From NCBI GenBank assembly GCA_029219245.1, contig JAQXTA010000015.1:1-64000 (forward strand): a stretch of DNA of 64,000 nt, written 5' to 3'. The notes under the pieces are model-generated. The model had not been told where the DNA came from. It searched no databases and saw only the letters and a program-made list of their open reading frames with translations. Source of the stretch: Lachnospiraceae bacterium (GTDB lineage: Bacteria; Bacillota; Clostridia; Lachnospirales; Lachnospiraceae). Each line of letters starts with the position of its first letter. Position 1 is the first letter of the stretch. The position numbers and the translations under genes are program-made. Of the stretch, positions 54,131 to 63,412 are shown in pieces.

Positions 54131-54186
54131 AAAAAAAGGAATATATGTTATCCAATGTGAGTACACCTTCAGACACCATATATTCC
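54131..54186 (-). terminator. Terminator after rseP
   Basis: A 10-bp stem (54177-54186 with 54138-54147) around a long structured loop is followed on the minus strand by seven T. Confidence 0.8.
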
Positions 54187-54208
54187 TGCTTTCAACATTA
54201 ACATATTC

Positions 54209-55261
54209 TTACCGGAATATCTTTGAAATATCATTATACATAACAAATACCATGAGTATCATAAATACAACCAGTCCGGCAAAGTGCACCATTCCTTCCT
54301 TTTCCGGAGAAATCGGCTTACCGCGGATAACCTCAATCAACATAAATACCAGTCTGCCGCCATCCAATGCCGGAAGCGGTAATAAATTCAGAATCCCCAG
54401 ATTAACCGACAATAAAATAACAATATTCATCATCGTAAAAATAACCGAGGAAATTCCGTATGGCTTCACTTCTTCATAGGTATCTCCTACAAACTGTGCA
54501 ATGCCAATCGGGCCGGAAACATCATCCTTCGTAGCCTGCCCCTGTATAAGCATCAGAAGGCTCTTATAAGTTGCCTTAACCCAATACCGCACCTCATACA
54601 GACCATACTGAAAGACCTGAACCGGATTGCACTTTAAATATTCTCCGGCACCATACAGCCCCATATAATACCTTCCATCCTCTTCACTATACTCCGGTAT
54701 CAGAGAAATTGCCTGTTTGACCCCATCTCTCTTGATGACAATATCCATGGACTGTCCTTTGTTTAAGGCAGAAATCAGGCTGACTTCCCGATAAAGGTAG
54801 ACTCTTTCTCCATTGATGCTAATAATTTCATCACCTTCCATGATACCTGCCTTCTCTGCCGCAGAATTCTCTTGAACCATCTGCACCACCGGTCTGTCCG
54901 TTCCTGCAAATGCTACAATAATGAGAGAAAAAACAAATGCCAGCAAAAAATTAAACAACGGTCCAGCAAATACAGTTGCGATTCTTGCCCATACGTTCGC
55001 TGCCAGAAAAGAATGTTCATCCTGTATGCCATCCTCTGTTGCTACACCATCCTCACCGTCAAACATACAGGCGCCGCCTATCGGCAGCAGCTTCAGAGAA
55101 TATTTTGTTTCCCCTTTTCGAAAGGAAAACAAAGTCGGTCCCATGCCTACCGCAAATTCCACTACACGGATGCCATTCCTTTTTCCGATTAAAAAATGTC
55201 CAAATTCATGGGATATTACAACTATCCCGAAAATTAGTAAAAACAAAATAATTGATGCCAT
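54209..55261 (-). CDS. rseP: RseP-type site-2 intramembrane protease
   Basis: This 350-residue membrane zinc protease cleaves membrane-embedded regulators such as anti-sigma factors and signal-peptide remnants. HEFGH (about 18-22) is in the first helix, a PDZ domain (about 115-185) lies in the loop, and LLPLPALDGGRL (about 295) supplies the third zinc ligand. The start codon overlaps the dxr stop as TAATG. Last gene of the pyrH-rseP operon. Confidence 0.95.
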   Translation of the reverse strand: MASIILFLLIFGIVVISHEFGHFLIGKRNGIRVVEFAVGMGPTLFSFRKGETKYSLKLLPIGGACMFDGEDGVATEDGIQDEHSFLAANVWARIATVFAGPLFNFLLAFVFSLIIVAFAGTDRPVVQMVQENSAAEKAGIMEGDEIISINGERVYLYREVSLISALNKGQSMDIVIKRDGVKQAISLIPEYSEEDGRYYMGLYGAGEYLKCNPVQVFQYGLYEVRYWVKATYKSLLMLIQGQATKDDVSGPIGIAQFVGDTYEEVKPYGISSVIFTMMNIVILLSVNLGILNLLPLPALDGGRLVFMLIEVIRGKPISPEKEGMVHFAGLVVFMILMVFVMYNDISKIFR

Positions 55262-56406
55262 TAACTCATCACCTGCTCCATATATTCATAAGTTTCTGCT
55301 TCTGTCTGCAAGATTTCATCCACAGAAGGATTTTCAATCACTTTATGGTGTTCCATAGACTGTTCAATCAATTCCGGAATCTGCAGGAAACGGATTTTTT
55401 TCTGTAAAAATAAAGCAACTGCCTTTTCATTTGCCGCATTAAATACGGTTGGAAGACTTCCACCGGTTCTGGCTGCATCATAAGCAAGCTGCAATCCCCG
55501 GAAGGTTTTGGTATCCGGTTCTTCAAAAGTAAGCTGCTTTAAGGCAAAAAAATCGACTCTTTTACCATTCATCGGTCTTCTGTCCGGATAAAACAATGCA
55601 TACTGAATCGGCAGCTTCATATCCGGTGTTCCAAGCTGTGCCATAATACCACCGTCCACATATTCAACGGCGGAATGGATAATGCTCTGTGGATGCACAA
55701 CAACCTGAATCTGTTCCAGTGCAACATCAAACAACCATTTTGCCTCCATCACTTCCAAGCCTTTGTTCACAAGAGATGCCGAATCGATAGTTACCTTTTT
55801 GCCCATAGACCAGTTGGGATGTTTCAAAGCATCTTCTACCGTCATCTGTTCCAATTCTTCTCGGCTTTTCCCACGAAACGGTCCGCCGGAAGCTGTCAGA
55901 ATAATTTTGTTTACGCGCTCTCTCTTTTCTCCATTCATAGACTGAAAAATAGCACTATGCTCACTGTCTACCGGCAGAATCGGTACCTTGTGCTTTGCCG
56001 CAAGTGGCATAATAATATGTCCTGCTGTCACCAATGTTTCCTTATTGGCAAGTGCTATCGTTTTGCCATGTTCGATTGCTGCAATCGTCGGTCTTATTCC
56101 AATCATTCCCACAATTGCCGTAACCAATACTTCCATTTCATTCATGGTAGAAACCTCTAACAATCCTTCCATACCATAAACCACTTCTACCTTCATATCT
56201 GCGATCCTTGTACGAAGGTCTGTTGCAGCCTGCTCGCTCCACATAGCTACCTTCTTCGGTTGAAATTCACGCACCTGTTCTTCCATGAGAGTAACATTCG
56301 TCCCCGCTGCCATAGCGACAACCTCTAAATCCGGATTATTTCTCACAATTTCAAGTGTCTGTGTTCCGATAGAACCGGTAGAACCCAGAATTGCTATTTT
56401 CTTCAT
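55261..56406 (-). CDS. dxr: 1-deoxy-D-xylulose 5-phosphate reductoisomerase
   Basis: This 381-residue enzyme makes MEP from DXP with NADPH. The nucleotide site IAILGSTGSIGTQTLEIV is at the start, VDSEHSAIFQ near 145, SGGPFRGKS near 178 and the catalytic-loop MGKKVTIDSASL near 205. Family length. It lies between cdsA and rseP, the common Firmicute order. Confidence 0.97.
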   Translation of the reverse strand: MKKIAILGSTGSIGTQTLEIVRNNPDLEVVAMAAGTNVTLMEEQVREFQPKKVAMWSEQAATDLRTRIADMKVEVVYGMEGLLEVSTMNEMEVLVTAIVGMIGIRPTIAAIEHGKTIALANKETLVTAGHIIMPLAAKHKVPILPVDSEHSAIFQSMNGEKRERVNKIILTASGGPFRGKSREELEQMTVEDALKHPNWSMGKKVTIDSASLVNKGLEVMEAKWLFDVALEQIQVVVHPQSIIHSAVEYVDGGIMAQLGTPDMKLPIQYALFYPDRRPMNGKRVDFFALKQLTFEEPDTKTFRGLQLAYDAARTGGSLPTVFNAANEKAVALFLQKKIRFLQIPELIEQSMEHHKVIENPSVDEILQTEAETYEYMEQVMS

Positions 56407-56478
56407 GTTATCCCTTAACCTTTCCTGTCCTCTTGCGTATTTTATTTGTAAAAAATGTTTTCATACCATTCGGAAATT

Positions 56479-57339
56479 TTACGGCGTAATCAATGCCAGC
56501 CCAATGAAAATAAGTGGTGCGGCAATAATCACACTATCAAAACGATCCATAATACCACCATGCCCCGGTATCAGCTTTCCATAATCTTTAATTGCATGAT
56601 CTCTTTTAATGGCAGAGGCTGCCAGATCTCCTACCATAGATACCAAGGCACCGATTGCCCCAAGACACATGGCACTTCCCCAATGAATCCGAAAAACTTC
56701 ATCCGTGAACGGATTGATGACAAAATGAGTATATAGGCCAAACAAAAGTGCTGCACCAACAACGCCACCTATAGCTCCTTCTACTGATTTTTTCGGGCTA
56801 AGCTTTGGTGTCATTTTGTGCTTTCCAAATAAAACACCGACGCAATATGCACAGGTATCACTTCCCCAGGAGCAGAAAAAGATCAGCCAAACCAGATAAT
56901 TACCGTACTGCCAGCCTTCTCTTATGATAAAAATAAAAGATAAAAGCACAGGCGCATAAAGCAGTTCAAAATAGGCAGTCATGACCTGATTTGCTTTAAA
57001 TTTCGGGAAGCTGAATACATAAACAAACATAAAAACCAATAAGGACAAAATAACGGCAATGGCAATAACCGGATAAACCACCGATAAATCATATGCTTCC
57101 ATCCGCACCATACATAAAAACAAAACAATATAGTAAAGTATACTCAGAATACTTCCCGTTATCTCCAACCCATTGATACCTTTTCCATCGGTATGTACCC
57201 CGGTTGCTTTTGTCAGCTCTCTATAAGCAATGACTGATATCGCACACAATACACCTGCAAGTACCCATCCTCCGGTTAAAATCGTTACCAGTGCAAGAAG
57301 TACTAACACGATGCCGCTGATTAATCTCGTACGAAACAT
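56479..57339 (-). CDS. cdsA: Phosphatidate cytidylyltransferase
   Basis: This 286-residue membrane enzyme makes CDP-diacylglycerol for phospholipid synthesis. It has about seven to eight helices. The signature GSDTCAYCVGVLFGKHKMTP plus SPKKSVEGAIGG and the late HGGIMDRFDSVI are the CdsA family motifs. It starts one base after uppS ends. Confidence 0.95.
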   Translation of the reverse strand: MFRTRLISGIVLVLLALVTILTGGWVLAGVLCAISVIAYRELTKATGVHTDGKGINGLEITGSILSILYYIVLFLCMVRMEAYDLSVVYPVIAIAVILSLLVFMFVYVFSFPKFKANQVMTAYFELLYAPVLLSFIFIIREGWQYGNYLVWLIFFCSWGSDTCAYCVGVLFGKHKMTPKLSPKKSVEGAIGGVVGAALLFGLYTHFVINPFTDEVFRIHWGSAMCLGAIGALVSMVGDLAASAIKRDHAIKDYGKLIPGHGGIMDRFDSVIIAAPLIFIGLALITP

Positions 57340-57340
57340 C

Positions 57341-58060
57341 TTACTCCTCCTTTACCAGCCCATATCTTCTGTCTCTCTTATTATATGCAGCCACAGCTTT
57401 TTCCAATTCTTCTTTGGAAAAATCAGGCCACGCTACTTCGGTAAAATAAAATTCGGTATAAGCAAGCTGCCATAGCAGGAAATTAGAAATCCGCAGTTCA
57501 TTACAGGTACGAATCAGCAAATCGGGTTCTGGCAGTCCATGCGTATCCAGCGTATCACTGATGAGCTGCTCTGTAATTTCTTCCTTTTTCAATTCTCCGG
57601 CTTCCACCTTCGCTACTAACTTCTTTACAGCACGAACAATTTCATCTCTCCCGCCATAATTCAATGCAATCTGAAAATGCAGACCGGTATTATTTTTCGT
57701 TGCCTTTTCCAACTCTTCAATCCGGTTTCTGATATCCTCATCCAATCCTGTCTTATCACCGATGACGCGGACACACATATTATTTTTGGCTGCTGTCTTT
57801 AAACAGGTTTTCATATAATTCCGAAGAAGCTTCATCAAGGCATCCACTTCATCCTGCGGTCTGTTCCAGTTTTCGGTTGAAAAAGCATACACCGTCAAAT
57901 ACTGTATGCCCATCTTATATGCCTCTTCGCAGATTACTTCAACTGTTTTTGCCCCTTGTACATGCCCATAATTTCTCGGCATTCCTTTACTTTTCGCCCA
58001 TCTTCCGTTCCCATCCAGAATAATAGCTACATGATTGGGTATTTTCATGCCTTCTTCCAT
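57341..58060 (-). CDS. uppS: Isoprenyl transferase (undecaprenyl diphosphate synthase)
   Basis: This 239-residue cis-prenyltransferase makes the lipid carrier for peptidoglycan. The catalytic Asp is in IILDGNGRWAKSKGMPRNYG (about 13-32). TVYAFSTENWNRP and the C-terminal DLLIRTCNELRISNFLLWQ with FTEVAWPDFS complete the site. GGAGG lies seven bases before ATG 58060; an internal ATG four codons later is a less likely start. Confidence 0.96.
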   Translation of the reverse strand: MEEGMKIPNHVAIILDGNGRWAKSKGMPRNYGHVQGAKTVEVICEEAYKMGIQYLTVYAFSTENWNRPQDEVDALMKLLRNYMKTCLKTAAKNNMCVRVIGDKTGLDEDIRNRIEELEKATKNNTGLHFQIALNYGGRDEIVRAVKKLVAKVEAGELKKEEITEQLISDTLDTHGLPEPDLLIRTCNELRISNFLLWQLAYTEFYFTEVAWPDFSKEELEKAVAAYNKRDRRYGLVKEE

Positions 58061-58181
58061 GCTGCTGCCTCCATTTTTTCATATACTATCTCTAATACTT
58101 GAAAAGGGACAGCAGGACACACTACTATCCTGCAATCCCCTCATCATTGCTTTCATCCCTCATTCTGTATCTTACAGACTA

Positions 58182-58733
58182 CTATACAGTAAGGATTTCT
58201 TTGGATTTTTCTTCTACGAGTTTATCAATATCCTTAATATATTTGTCTGTCAGCTTCTGAAGCTGTTCTTCCAATTCCTTAATCTCATCCTCGGAAATCT
58301 CAGTTTTAGCTAACTTCTTAAAAGCATCATTACCGTCACGTCTTATATTACGAATTGCAACCTTATTTTCTTCGCCTTTTTTCTTAACATCCTTTACAAG
58401 GTCTTTTCTACGTTCCTCGGTTAATTCCGGAAATACCAGACGAATAACAGCTCCATCATTGCTCGGTGTAATACCAACATCAGACATCATAATTGCCTTC
58501 TCAATCTCTTTAATCAAGCTCTTTTCCCATGGAGCAATCTGAATCATTCTTGCTTCCGGAACGGTAATATTACCTACCTGCTGAATCGGTGTAGGTGTTC
58601 CATAATAATCCACTTTGATTTTATCCAGTACATGCGGATTGGCACGACCTGCCCGGATTGTTCCGAAATCCGTTGCCAAAAAATCATATGCTTTCTTCAT
58701 CTTTTCGTCATATGGTTTTATTCTTTCATCCAT
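58182..58733 (-). CDS. frr: Ribosome recycling factor
   Basis: This 183-residue protein splits post-termination ribosomes with EF-G. The family pattern runs through TIRAGRANPHVLDKIKVDYY, GTPTPIQQVGNI and PELTEERRKDLVKDVKKKGE. Family length. It lies between pyrH and uppS, the standard order. Confidence 0.97.
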   Translation of the reverse strand: MDERIKPYDEKMKKAYDFLATDFGTIRAGRANPHVLDKIKVDYYGTPTPIQQVGNITVPEARMIQIAPWEKSLIKEIEKAIMMSDVGITPSNDGAVIRLVFPELTEERRKDLVKDVKKKGEENKVAIRNIRRDGNDAFKKLAKTEISEDEIKELEEQLQKLTDKYIKDIDKLVEEKSKEILTV

Positions 58734-58803
58734 AATTTTTATTATACCTTCCTCTCTTCTCTTTCCTTTTTATAAAATAATTGCAAAGCTATTTAATATT
58801 TGC

Positions 58804-59499
58804 TTAAACAGTAACCTTTGTTCCATTAAAATTCCCTTTTACTGTATTGACGATACTGTTTTCCTCATTCAGTCCAAATACCCACATGGGCATCTTGTTA
58901 TCTCTTGCCAGAATAGAGGCCGTCATATCGACCACCTGCAGATTCTTTTCAATCACTTCATCAATCGATACTTCATCATATTTCTTTGCCGCAGGATTGG
59001 TTCTCGGATCATCATCATAAACTCCGTCTACCGCTTTCGCAAGCAAAATCACATCCGCATCTACCTCAATAGCACGCAGGACCACTCCTGTATCGGTTGA
59101 AAAATAAGGATGTCCCGTACCTCCCGCAAAAAAAACAACCATATTCTTGGCAAAATACTTATTCGCTCTGTCTTTCGAAAACAATTTGGTAAAGGAACCA
59201 CACTCAAATGGTGTCAAAATGTTTGTCATCATTCCTACCGAACGAAAAATCTCAGATACATAAATACAATTCATAAGTGTTGCCAGCATACCAATCTGGT
59301 CTGCCTTTGTCCGGTCAATGTTTTCACTGGACCGTCCACGCCAGAAATTTCCACCTCCGATTACGATGCCCACCTGAATTCCGTCATCCACAAGCTGTTT
59401 AACCTGTAACGCAACTCCTCGTACCGTTTCCTCATCAAAACCGGTTTTTTTCTCTCCGGCTAATGCTTCGCCGCTTAACTTCAATAGAATTCGCTGCAT
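58804..59499 (-). CDS. pyrH: UMP kinase
   Basis: This 231-residue hexameric enzyme phosphorylates UMP to UDP. It begins ILLKLSGEALAGEKKTGFDE, then VGIVIGGGNFWRGR, ANKYFAKNMVVFFAGGTGHPYFSTDT and ARDNKMPMWVF, all PyrH motifs. It lies 29 bases after the bactofilin gene and is probably cotranscribed with it. Confidence 0.97.
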   Translation of the reverse strand: MQRILLKLSGEALAGEKKTGFDEETVRGVALQVKQLVDDGIQVGIVIGGGNFWRGRSSENIDRTKADQIGMLATLMNCIYVSEIFRSVGMMTNILTPFECGSFTKLFSKDRANKYFAKNMVVFFAGGTGHPYFSTDTGVVLRAIEVDADVILLAKAVDGVYDDDPRTNPAAKKYDEVSIDEVIEKNLQVVDMTASILARDNKMPMWVFGLNEENSIVNTVKGNFNGTKVTV

Positions 59500-59528
59500 T
59501 TTCCTACTCTCCTGTTATATACTGTCTG

Positions 59529-60317
59529 CTATTTGCTTTTTTTCTTGATTTCATCAAAGAAAGATGTCGGATTGACATCTGCATAGCACTGGGAACATAA
59601 ACCTTCAATAACCGCACCATTATTAATCTGTACGGATTTTGATTTAATATTGCCCATTACGATGGCAGAGGTGTCCAGAATAACCGGACCATGTACATCA
59701 ATATCACCTTTTACCGCACCGGCAATCACTGCGCTTGTTGCAGTAATGTTACCAATAACAACGGAACTTTGTCCGATTTTTACACTTCCCTGACTGTTAA
59801 TCTCACCAGTAACCTTAGCCCCTTCCGCATAGATTTCTGCTGCATGGGAATTACCTTCGATAACACCCGTTATGTTCAATTTTCCAAGAATATCAATATT
59901 GCCATTTACGCTACCTATAAGCTCCAAAGAACCACCGGAACAAATATCACCGGTAATAGACATACCAGCCGTTACAACTGCCGTTTCATCTGTCATCATT
60001 TTTGTAGGCTGAAATTCCATCTTCTTTTCTTCCCCTCTTTTTTCCCGAAAGTTTTTCTTTCCTTCCATTACATTTTCTTCTTTCTGCTGCGATACTGCTT
60101 TGGAAATATCCGGCTGGTCTGCTACAACCCCTTCCGTTATTCCCTGCTCGTTGCTGATTGCTTCCACCTTATCCAGCATATCGCTTAAATCCTGTGCAGA
60201 AAAACCCGCTTTCTCCTGTGTATTTTCCCCGGCAAGAGCCGCTTCTAACTCTTCTTCCGGCATCAGTTCATTCACAGCCTGAGATAAATCCTCTTTCAGA
60301 TCTGAAAAAAAACCCAT
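59529..60317 (-). CDS. Bactofilin (polymer-forming cytoskeletal protein)
   Basis: This 262-residue protein has an N-terminal acidic helical part (about 1-110; MGFFSDLKEDLSQAVNEL) and a right-handed beta-helix (about 115-240). The beta-helix has regular Gly/Ile/Val turns such as ITGDICSGGSLELIGSVNG and VVIGNITATSAVIAGAVKGD. A C-terminal Cys pair (LCSQCYAD) follows. Bactofilins form filaments and scaffold cell-wall enzymes. I chose ATG 60317 with GGAGG eight bases upstream. It lies 18 bases after the deacetylase gene, which suggests a shared envelope job. Confidence 0.88.
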   Translation of the reverse strand: MGFFSDLKEDLSQAVNELMPEEELEAALAGENTQEKAGFSAQDLSDMLDKVEAISNEQGITEGVVADQPDISKAVSQQKEENVMEGKKNFREKRGEEKKMEFQPTKMMTDETAVVTAGMSITGDICSGGSLELIGSVNGNIDILGKLNITGVIEGNSHAAEIYAEGAKVTGEINSQGSVKIGQSSVVIGNITATSAVIAGAVKGDIDVHGPVILDTSAIVMGNIKSKSVQINNGAVIEGLCSQCYADVNPTSFFDEIKKKSK

Positions 60318-60335
60318 TTTATTATCCTCCATTCT

Positions 60336-61307
60336 TTAATCATTTCTGATATGTTGTATCGGTTCCGTATCCTCTGTTATCGGAACGATTATTGTATTTT
60401 CCATTGCCTGGATTTGTTCAATTAACATTGGCAATGCTTCTACTGTTGTATTTTTATTAGATGCATCATGCATCAAAATAATACACTCTTTATATTGCGG
60501 CAATTTTGTCAGACAGTTCTCCAGAATGGTTTCTGTACTAATATAACTGCTAGATGCATCACCGGAAGAAATATTCCAGTCAAAATAAGTAATATCCTGC
60601 TCATCCAGATATGTAATCAGTTCATGCATATCTACCTTACTGACGGTATTGCTGCTCCCACCGGGGAATCTGCAAATGCTGCAGTATACACCTGTTTTCT
60701 CATAAAGAAATTCCTGTAGCTTATTCAAATCCTGCCCATAGCTGTCCACAGACTGATATATCTCATCATACTTATGACTGTATGAATGCATCCCCAGAGT
60801 ATGCCCTTCGTCTGCAATTCTTTTATATAACGTCTGATATTTTTCTTCTTCCTTGCCTACTACAAAAAAAGTTGCCTTGACATCATATTCAGCAAGAATA
60901 TCCAGAATCCGTTCCGTATTATTGCTCGGCCCATCATCAAATGTCAGATACACCTTACGGATATTTGTATCTTCTTCTGCTTTCTCTGTCCCATTCTCAT
61001 CCGCTTCCCCGGTCAAATCATCTATGAATTCATCCATACCGGATATTTCGTATTCTTCTGTATATTCCCCATCTGCTTCTGCTGTTGGTACGACATCTTC
61101 ACTATAAATAACAGCCGTTTCTTTTATCTGTGTCTGCAATTCCCTCAATTCTTTTCGTACATGGTGGAGCTGTACTCCCAGAACAATACAAAGAATCGTG
61201 GGAATCAATATCGCCATAACAAGGATGAAGATGATTAACTTTTTCAGGAACTGTACACGTTTCCTTCGCGCCAGTCTGTTTGCCGCATCATCGCCCATTG
61301 TGGTCAT
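60336..61307 (-). CDS. Membrane-anchored polysaccharide deacetylase (NodB domain)
   Basis: This 323-residue protein has one membrane helix (about 22-45) and a linker rich in Glu/Asp. A NodB deacetylase domain follows (about 115-300) with KVYLTFDDGPSNN, MHSYSHKYDEI (HxxxH metal site), ICRFPGGSS and IILMHDAS. It should deacetylate peptidoglycan or another surface glycan. I chose ATG 61307; a GTG two codons upstream is too close to the AAGGAG site. A TG-extended TATGAT -10 is visible about 35 bases upstream. Confidence 0.9.
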   Translation of the reverse strand: MTTMGDDAANRLARRKRVQFLKKLIIFILVMAILIPTILCIVLGVQLHHVRKELRELQTQIKETAVIYSEDVVPTAEADGEYTEEYEISGMDEFIDDLTGEADENGTEKAEEDTNIRKVYLTFDDGPSNNTERILDILAEYDVKATFFVVGKEEEKYQTLYKRIADEGHTLGMHSYSHKYDEIYQSVDSYGQDLNKLQEFLYEKTGVYCSICRFPGGSSNTVSKVDMHELITYLDEQDITYFDWNISSGDASSSYISTETILENCLTKLPQYKECIILMHDASNKNTTVEALPMLIEQIQAMENTIIVPITEDTEPIQHIRND

Positions 61308-61376
61308 CTTCACCTACTCCTTAATATTTTCTTTCTTATCATAACACATCTGTGGAATTACGAAAAGAAATTTTAC

Positions 61377-61412
61377 AAAAAAAATACACTGAATTTTATT
61401 TCAGTGTATTTT
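61377..61412 (-). terminator. Terminator after the DUF6033 gene
   Basis: A perfect 13-bp stem (61381-61393 with 61400-61412) around a 6-nt loop is followed on the minus strand by a run of T. Confidence 0.88.
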
Positions 61413-61417
61413 TCTGC

Positions 61418-62104
61418 CTAAACGCTGAAATCAAACCGGCTGCCACTTGTCGGTGTATCCTCTGCCTTAATCTGCTCCCAGTCCACAGCCTTGATTTTCT
61501 CTAACAACTCTTCTACAGAATCTGCCTGAACAGTTGTTTTCTTTGTTTTTTCGTAATTTTCTTCTTTCTCTGCTTTCTTGGCTTCACGCATTTTATCCAC
61601 AAATTCTTTCTGCCGCTCACCAACCTTCTCTAATTCTGCAAAAAAAGAAACCTTGCCATCACCATCAATGGAAATACCGATATGGGTTACTTCACTTTCT
61701 TTCTCTCCAAGTTGCTCTTTGATATCAGTAAGCTGCCCAACAGAATCTTCCAGAATACCGATATATTTCTTTTTTGTTTCTTCGTCCGCCGCCATAGCCT
61801 CCAGCGTTTCCGGATCAATCAGGACACTGTATTCCTTCGTTCCTCTAGAAAGATATTCCTGCGCTTCCTCTTCACTGTCGTAATCAGCGATGATAAAATC
61901 CATATTTCCATAGGTTTTCTTCAATTCTTCCAAAAGCTTCTTGGCATCTTTGCTTAAAGTAACCTTATTTTCTTTTTCTAATCTATCTGTCTTCGCCGCT
62001 TTGCTTTCGGAAACCTTTTGTTTTTCCGTCTGTTCTGTCTTATTGCTTTTTACTGATTTTTCGTAAAAACTCTGGTAAATACTGTAACCTTCAATCTTAC
62101 TCAT
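61418..62104 (-). CDS. DUF6033-like protein of unknown function
   Basis: This 228-residue soluble protein is highly charged and largely helical. It starts SKIEGYSIYQSFYEKSVKSN and has a central VLIDPETLEAMAADEETKKK and a beta-rich HIGISIDGDGKVSFFAEL segment. It has no catalytic motif I can name. This fits DUF6033, found mainly in Lachnospiraceae. ATG 62104 is preceded by AAAGGAGG. It is a single gene between terminators. A SigD-like TCCGATAT lies about 75 bases upstream. Confidence 0.65.
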   Translation of the reverse strand: MSKIEGYSIYQSFYEKSVKSNKTEQTEKQKVSESKAAKTDRLEKENKVTLSKDAKKLLEELKKTYGNMDFIIADYDSEEEAQEYLSRGTKEYSVLIDPETLEAMAADEETKKKYIGILEDSVGQLTDIKEQLGEKESEVTHIGISIDGDGKVSFFAELEKVGERQKEFVDKMREAKKAEKEENYEKTKKTTVQADSVEELLEKIKAVDWEQIKAEDTPTSGSRFDFSV

Positions 62105-62219
62105 GTTTCGTCCTCCTTTGACTATCTGCAAAATCCATTTTTTGAGTAAATATCACTTTACAATATATATCGGACAAACTTTGAGAATTCTACAGTGGAC
62201 TTTTCTTGTAAATCCAACA

Positions 62220-62270
62220 AATAGAAAAACCCTCATAAACATTGGATATTCCAGTATTTATAAGGGTTTT
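62220..62270 (-). terminator. Terminator after tsf
   Basis: A 14-position stem (62257-62270 with 62226-62239, one mismatch) is followed on the minus strand by TTTTTCTATTTG-type sequence. Confidence 0.8.
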
Positions 62271-62302
62271 GGTTACTTTATAAGTTTTCTTTCAAAAGTT
62301 GA

Positions 62303-63373
62303 TTACATTCCCATCTGTTTTGCAACTTCTTCTGCGAAGTTCTCTTCTTTCTTCTCCAAACCTTCGCCAACTTCAAAACGAACAATTTTTTCAATAACGA
62401 TTGCCTTGTTTACAGAAGCAAGGTAAGCTGCAACAGTCTGCTTTCCATCTTCAGCCTTTACATAAGTCTGATCAAGTAAGCAGATTTCTTTTAAGTGCTT
62501 TGAAACACGTCCTTCTACCAATCCAGTAAAAATCTTATTTTCGGAAATAGCTTCCTTATCCTCAATAGCAAGACCTGCAAGCTGAGCAGGTGCTTCCTTA
62601 GAAAGGAAATTCGGTAAATAGTTCATATTGCTTTTCTTTTCTTCGTAAATAGCAACATCTTCCGCACTCCATACACCTGCAACAGCCTTATTAAGAAGAC
62701 CCTGTAAAATAGGCTTAGGAAGTGAGAATGGATCATTTAATGCACTTTCAAGAGTAATTTCTCTTAACTTGGCAAGTTCATCTGCAGAAATATCATTTCT
62801 TGAGATGTACTGGGGATTCATAGCTGCAATCTGCATTGCCACATTTGTAAGTGCTACCTTTGTTTCATCAGATGCATCACCATTAGCAGCTACAAGAACA
62901 CCAATTTTTCCGCCGCCATGGATATAAGAAGCAACACAATCCGCAGAAACCTTCTCGAATCTTCTGATAGAAAGCTTTTCACCAATTGTAAGAGTCTTTT
63001 CGTTTAATTCTTCCTTCAATCCAAGTATTTCGCAAACATCTTCACCATCTCCAGCCTTTTCAACATCAGATGTAAGTGCCTTATCAGCAACTGCCTGAAC
63101 AAATGTCTGGAACACTTCGTTCTTTGCAACAAAGTCTGTTTCTGAATTAACTTCCACAACTGCAGCCTTATTTCCATCTATAGCAACACGGCAGATACCT
63201 TCTGCTGCAATACGGCTTGCTTTTTTCTCAACCTTTGCTGCACCGCTTTTTCTTAATACTTCAACTGCTTCATCAATATTACCATCGGTTTCGGTAAGCG
63301 CTTTTTTACATTCCATCATACCTGCACCGGTCATTTCTCTTAATTCTTTTACCATTGCTGCTGTGATAGCCAT
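62303..63373 (-). CDS. tsf: Elongation factor Ts
   Basis: This 356-residue nucleotide exchange factor for EF-Tu has an N-terminal UBA domain and the signature VKELREMTGAGMMECKKAL, then VNSETDFVAKNEVFQ, and IAAMNPQYISRNDISADEL. It is about 60 residues longer than E. coli or Bacillus EF-Ts (280-295). The extra part lies around residues 205-255 (SLPKPILQGLLNKAVAGVW, then MNYLPNFLSKEAPA). The end is normal (FEVGEGLEKKEENFAEEVAK). It follows rpsB by 39 bases. Confidence 0.95.
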   Translation of the reverse strand: MAITAAMVKELREMTGAGMMECKKALTETDGNIDEAVEVLRKSGAAKVEKKASRIAAEGICRVAIDGNKAAVVEVNSETDFVAKNEVFQTFVQAVADKALTSDVEKAGDGEDVCEILGLKEELNEKTLTIGEKLSIRRFEKVSADCVASYIHGGGKIGVLVAANGDASDETKVALTNVAMQIAAMNPQYISRNDISADELAKLREITLESALNDPFSLPKPILQGLLNKAVAGVWSAEDVAIYEEKKSNMNYLPNFLSKEAPAQLAGLAIEDKEAISENKIFTGLVEGRVSKHLKEICLLDQTYVKAEDGKQTVAAYLASVNKAIVIEKIVRFEVGEGLEKKEENFAEEVAKQMGM

Positions 63374-63412
63374 TTTGAGTGTCCTCCTGTATTTATTGAT
63401 TCATCTTGTTGA

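Noticed and set aside
53958..54179. N-terminal extension of the PP2C protein
   Set aside because: It would be translated across a strong promoter and a terminator, has a hydrophobic composition unlike the family, and lacks a ribosome binding site at 54179.
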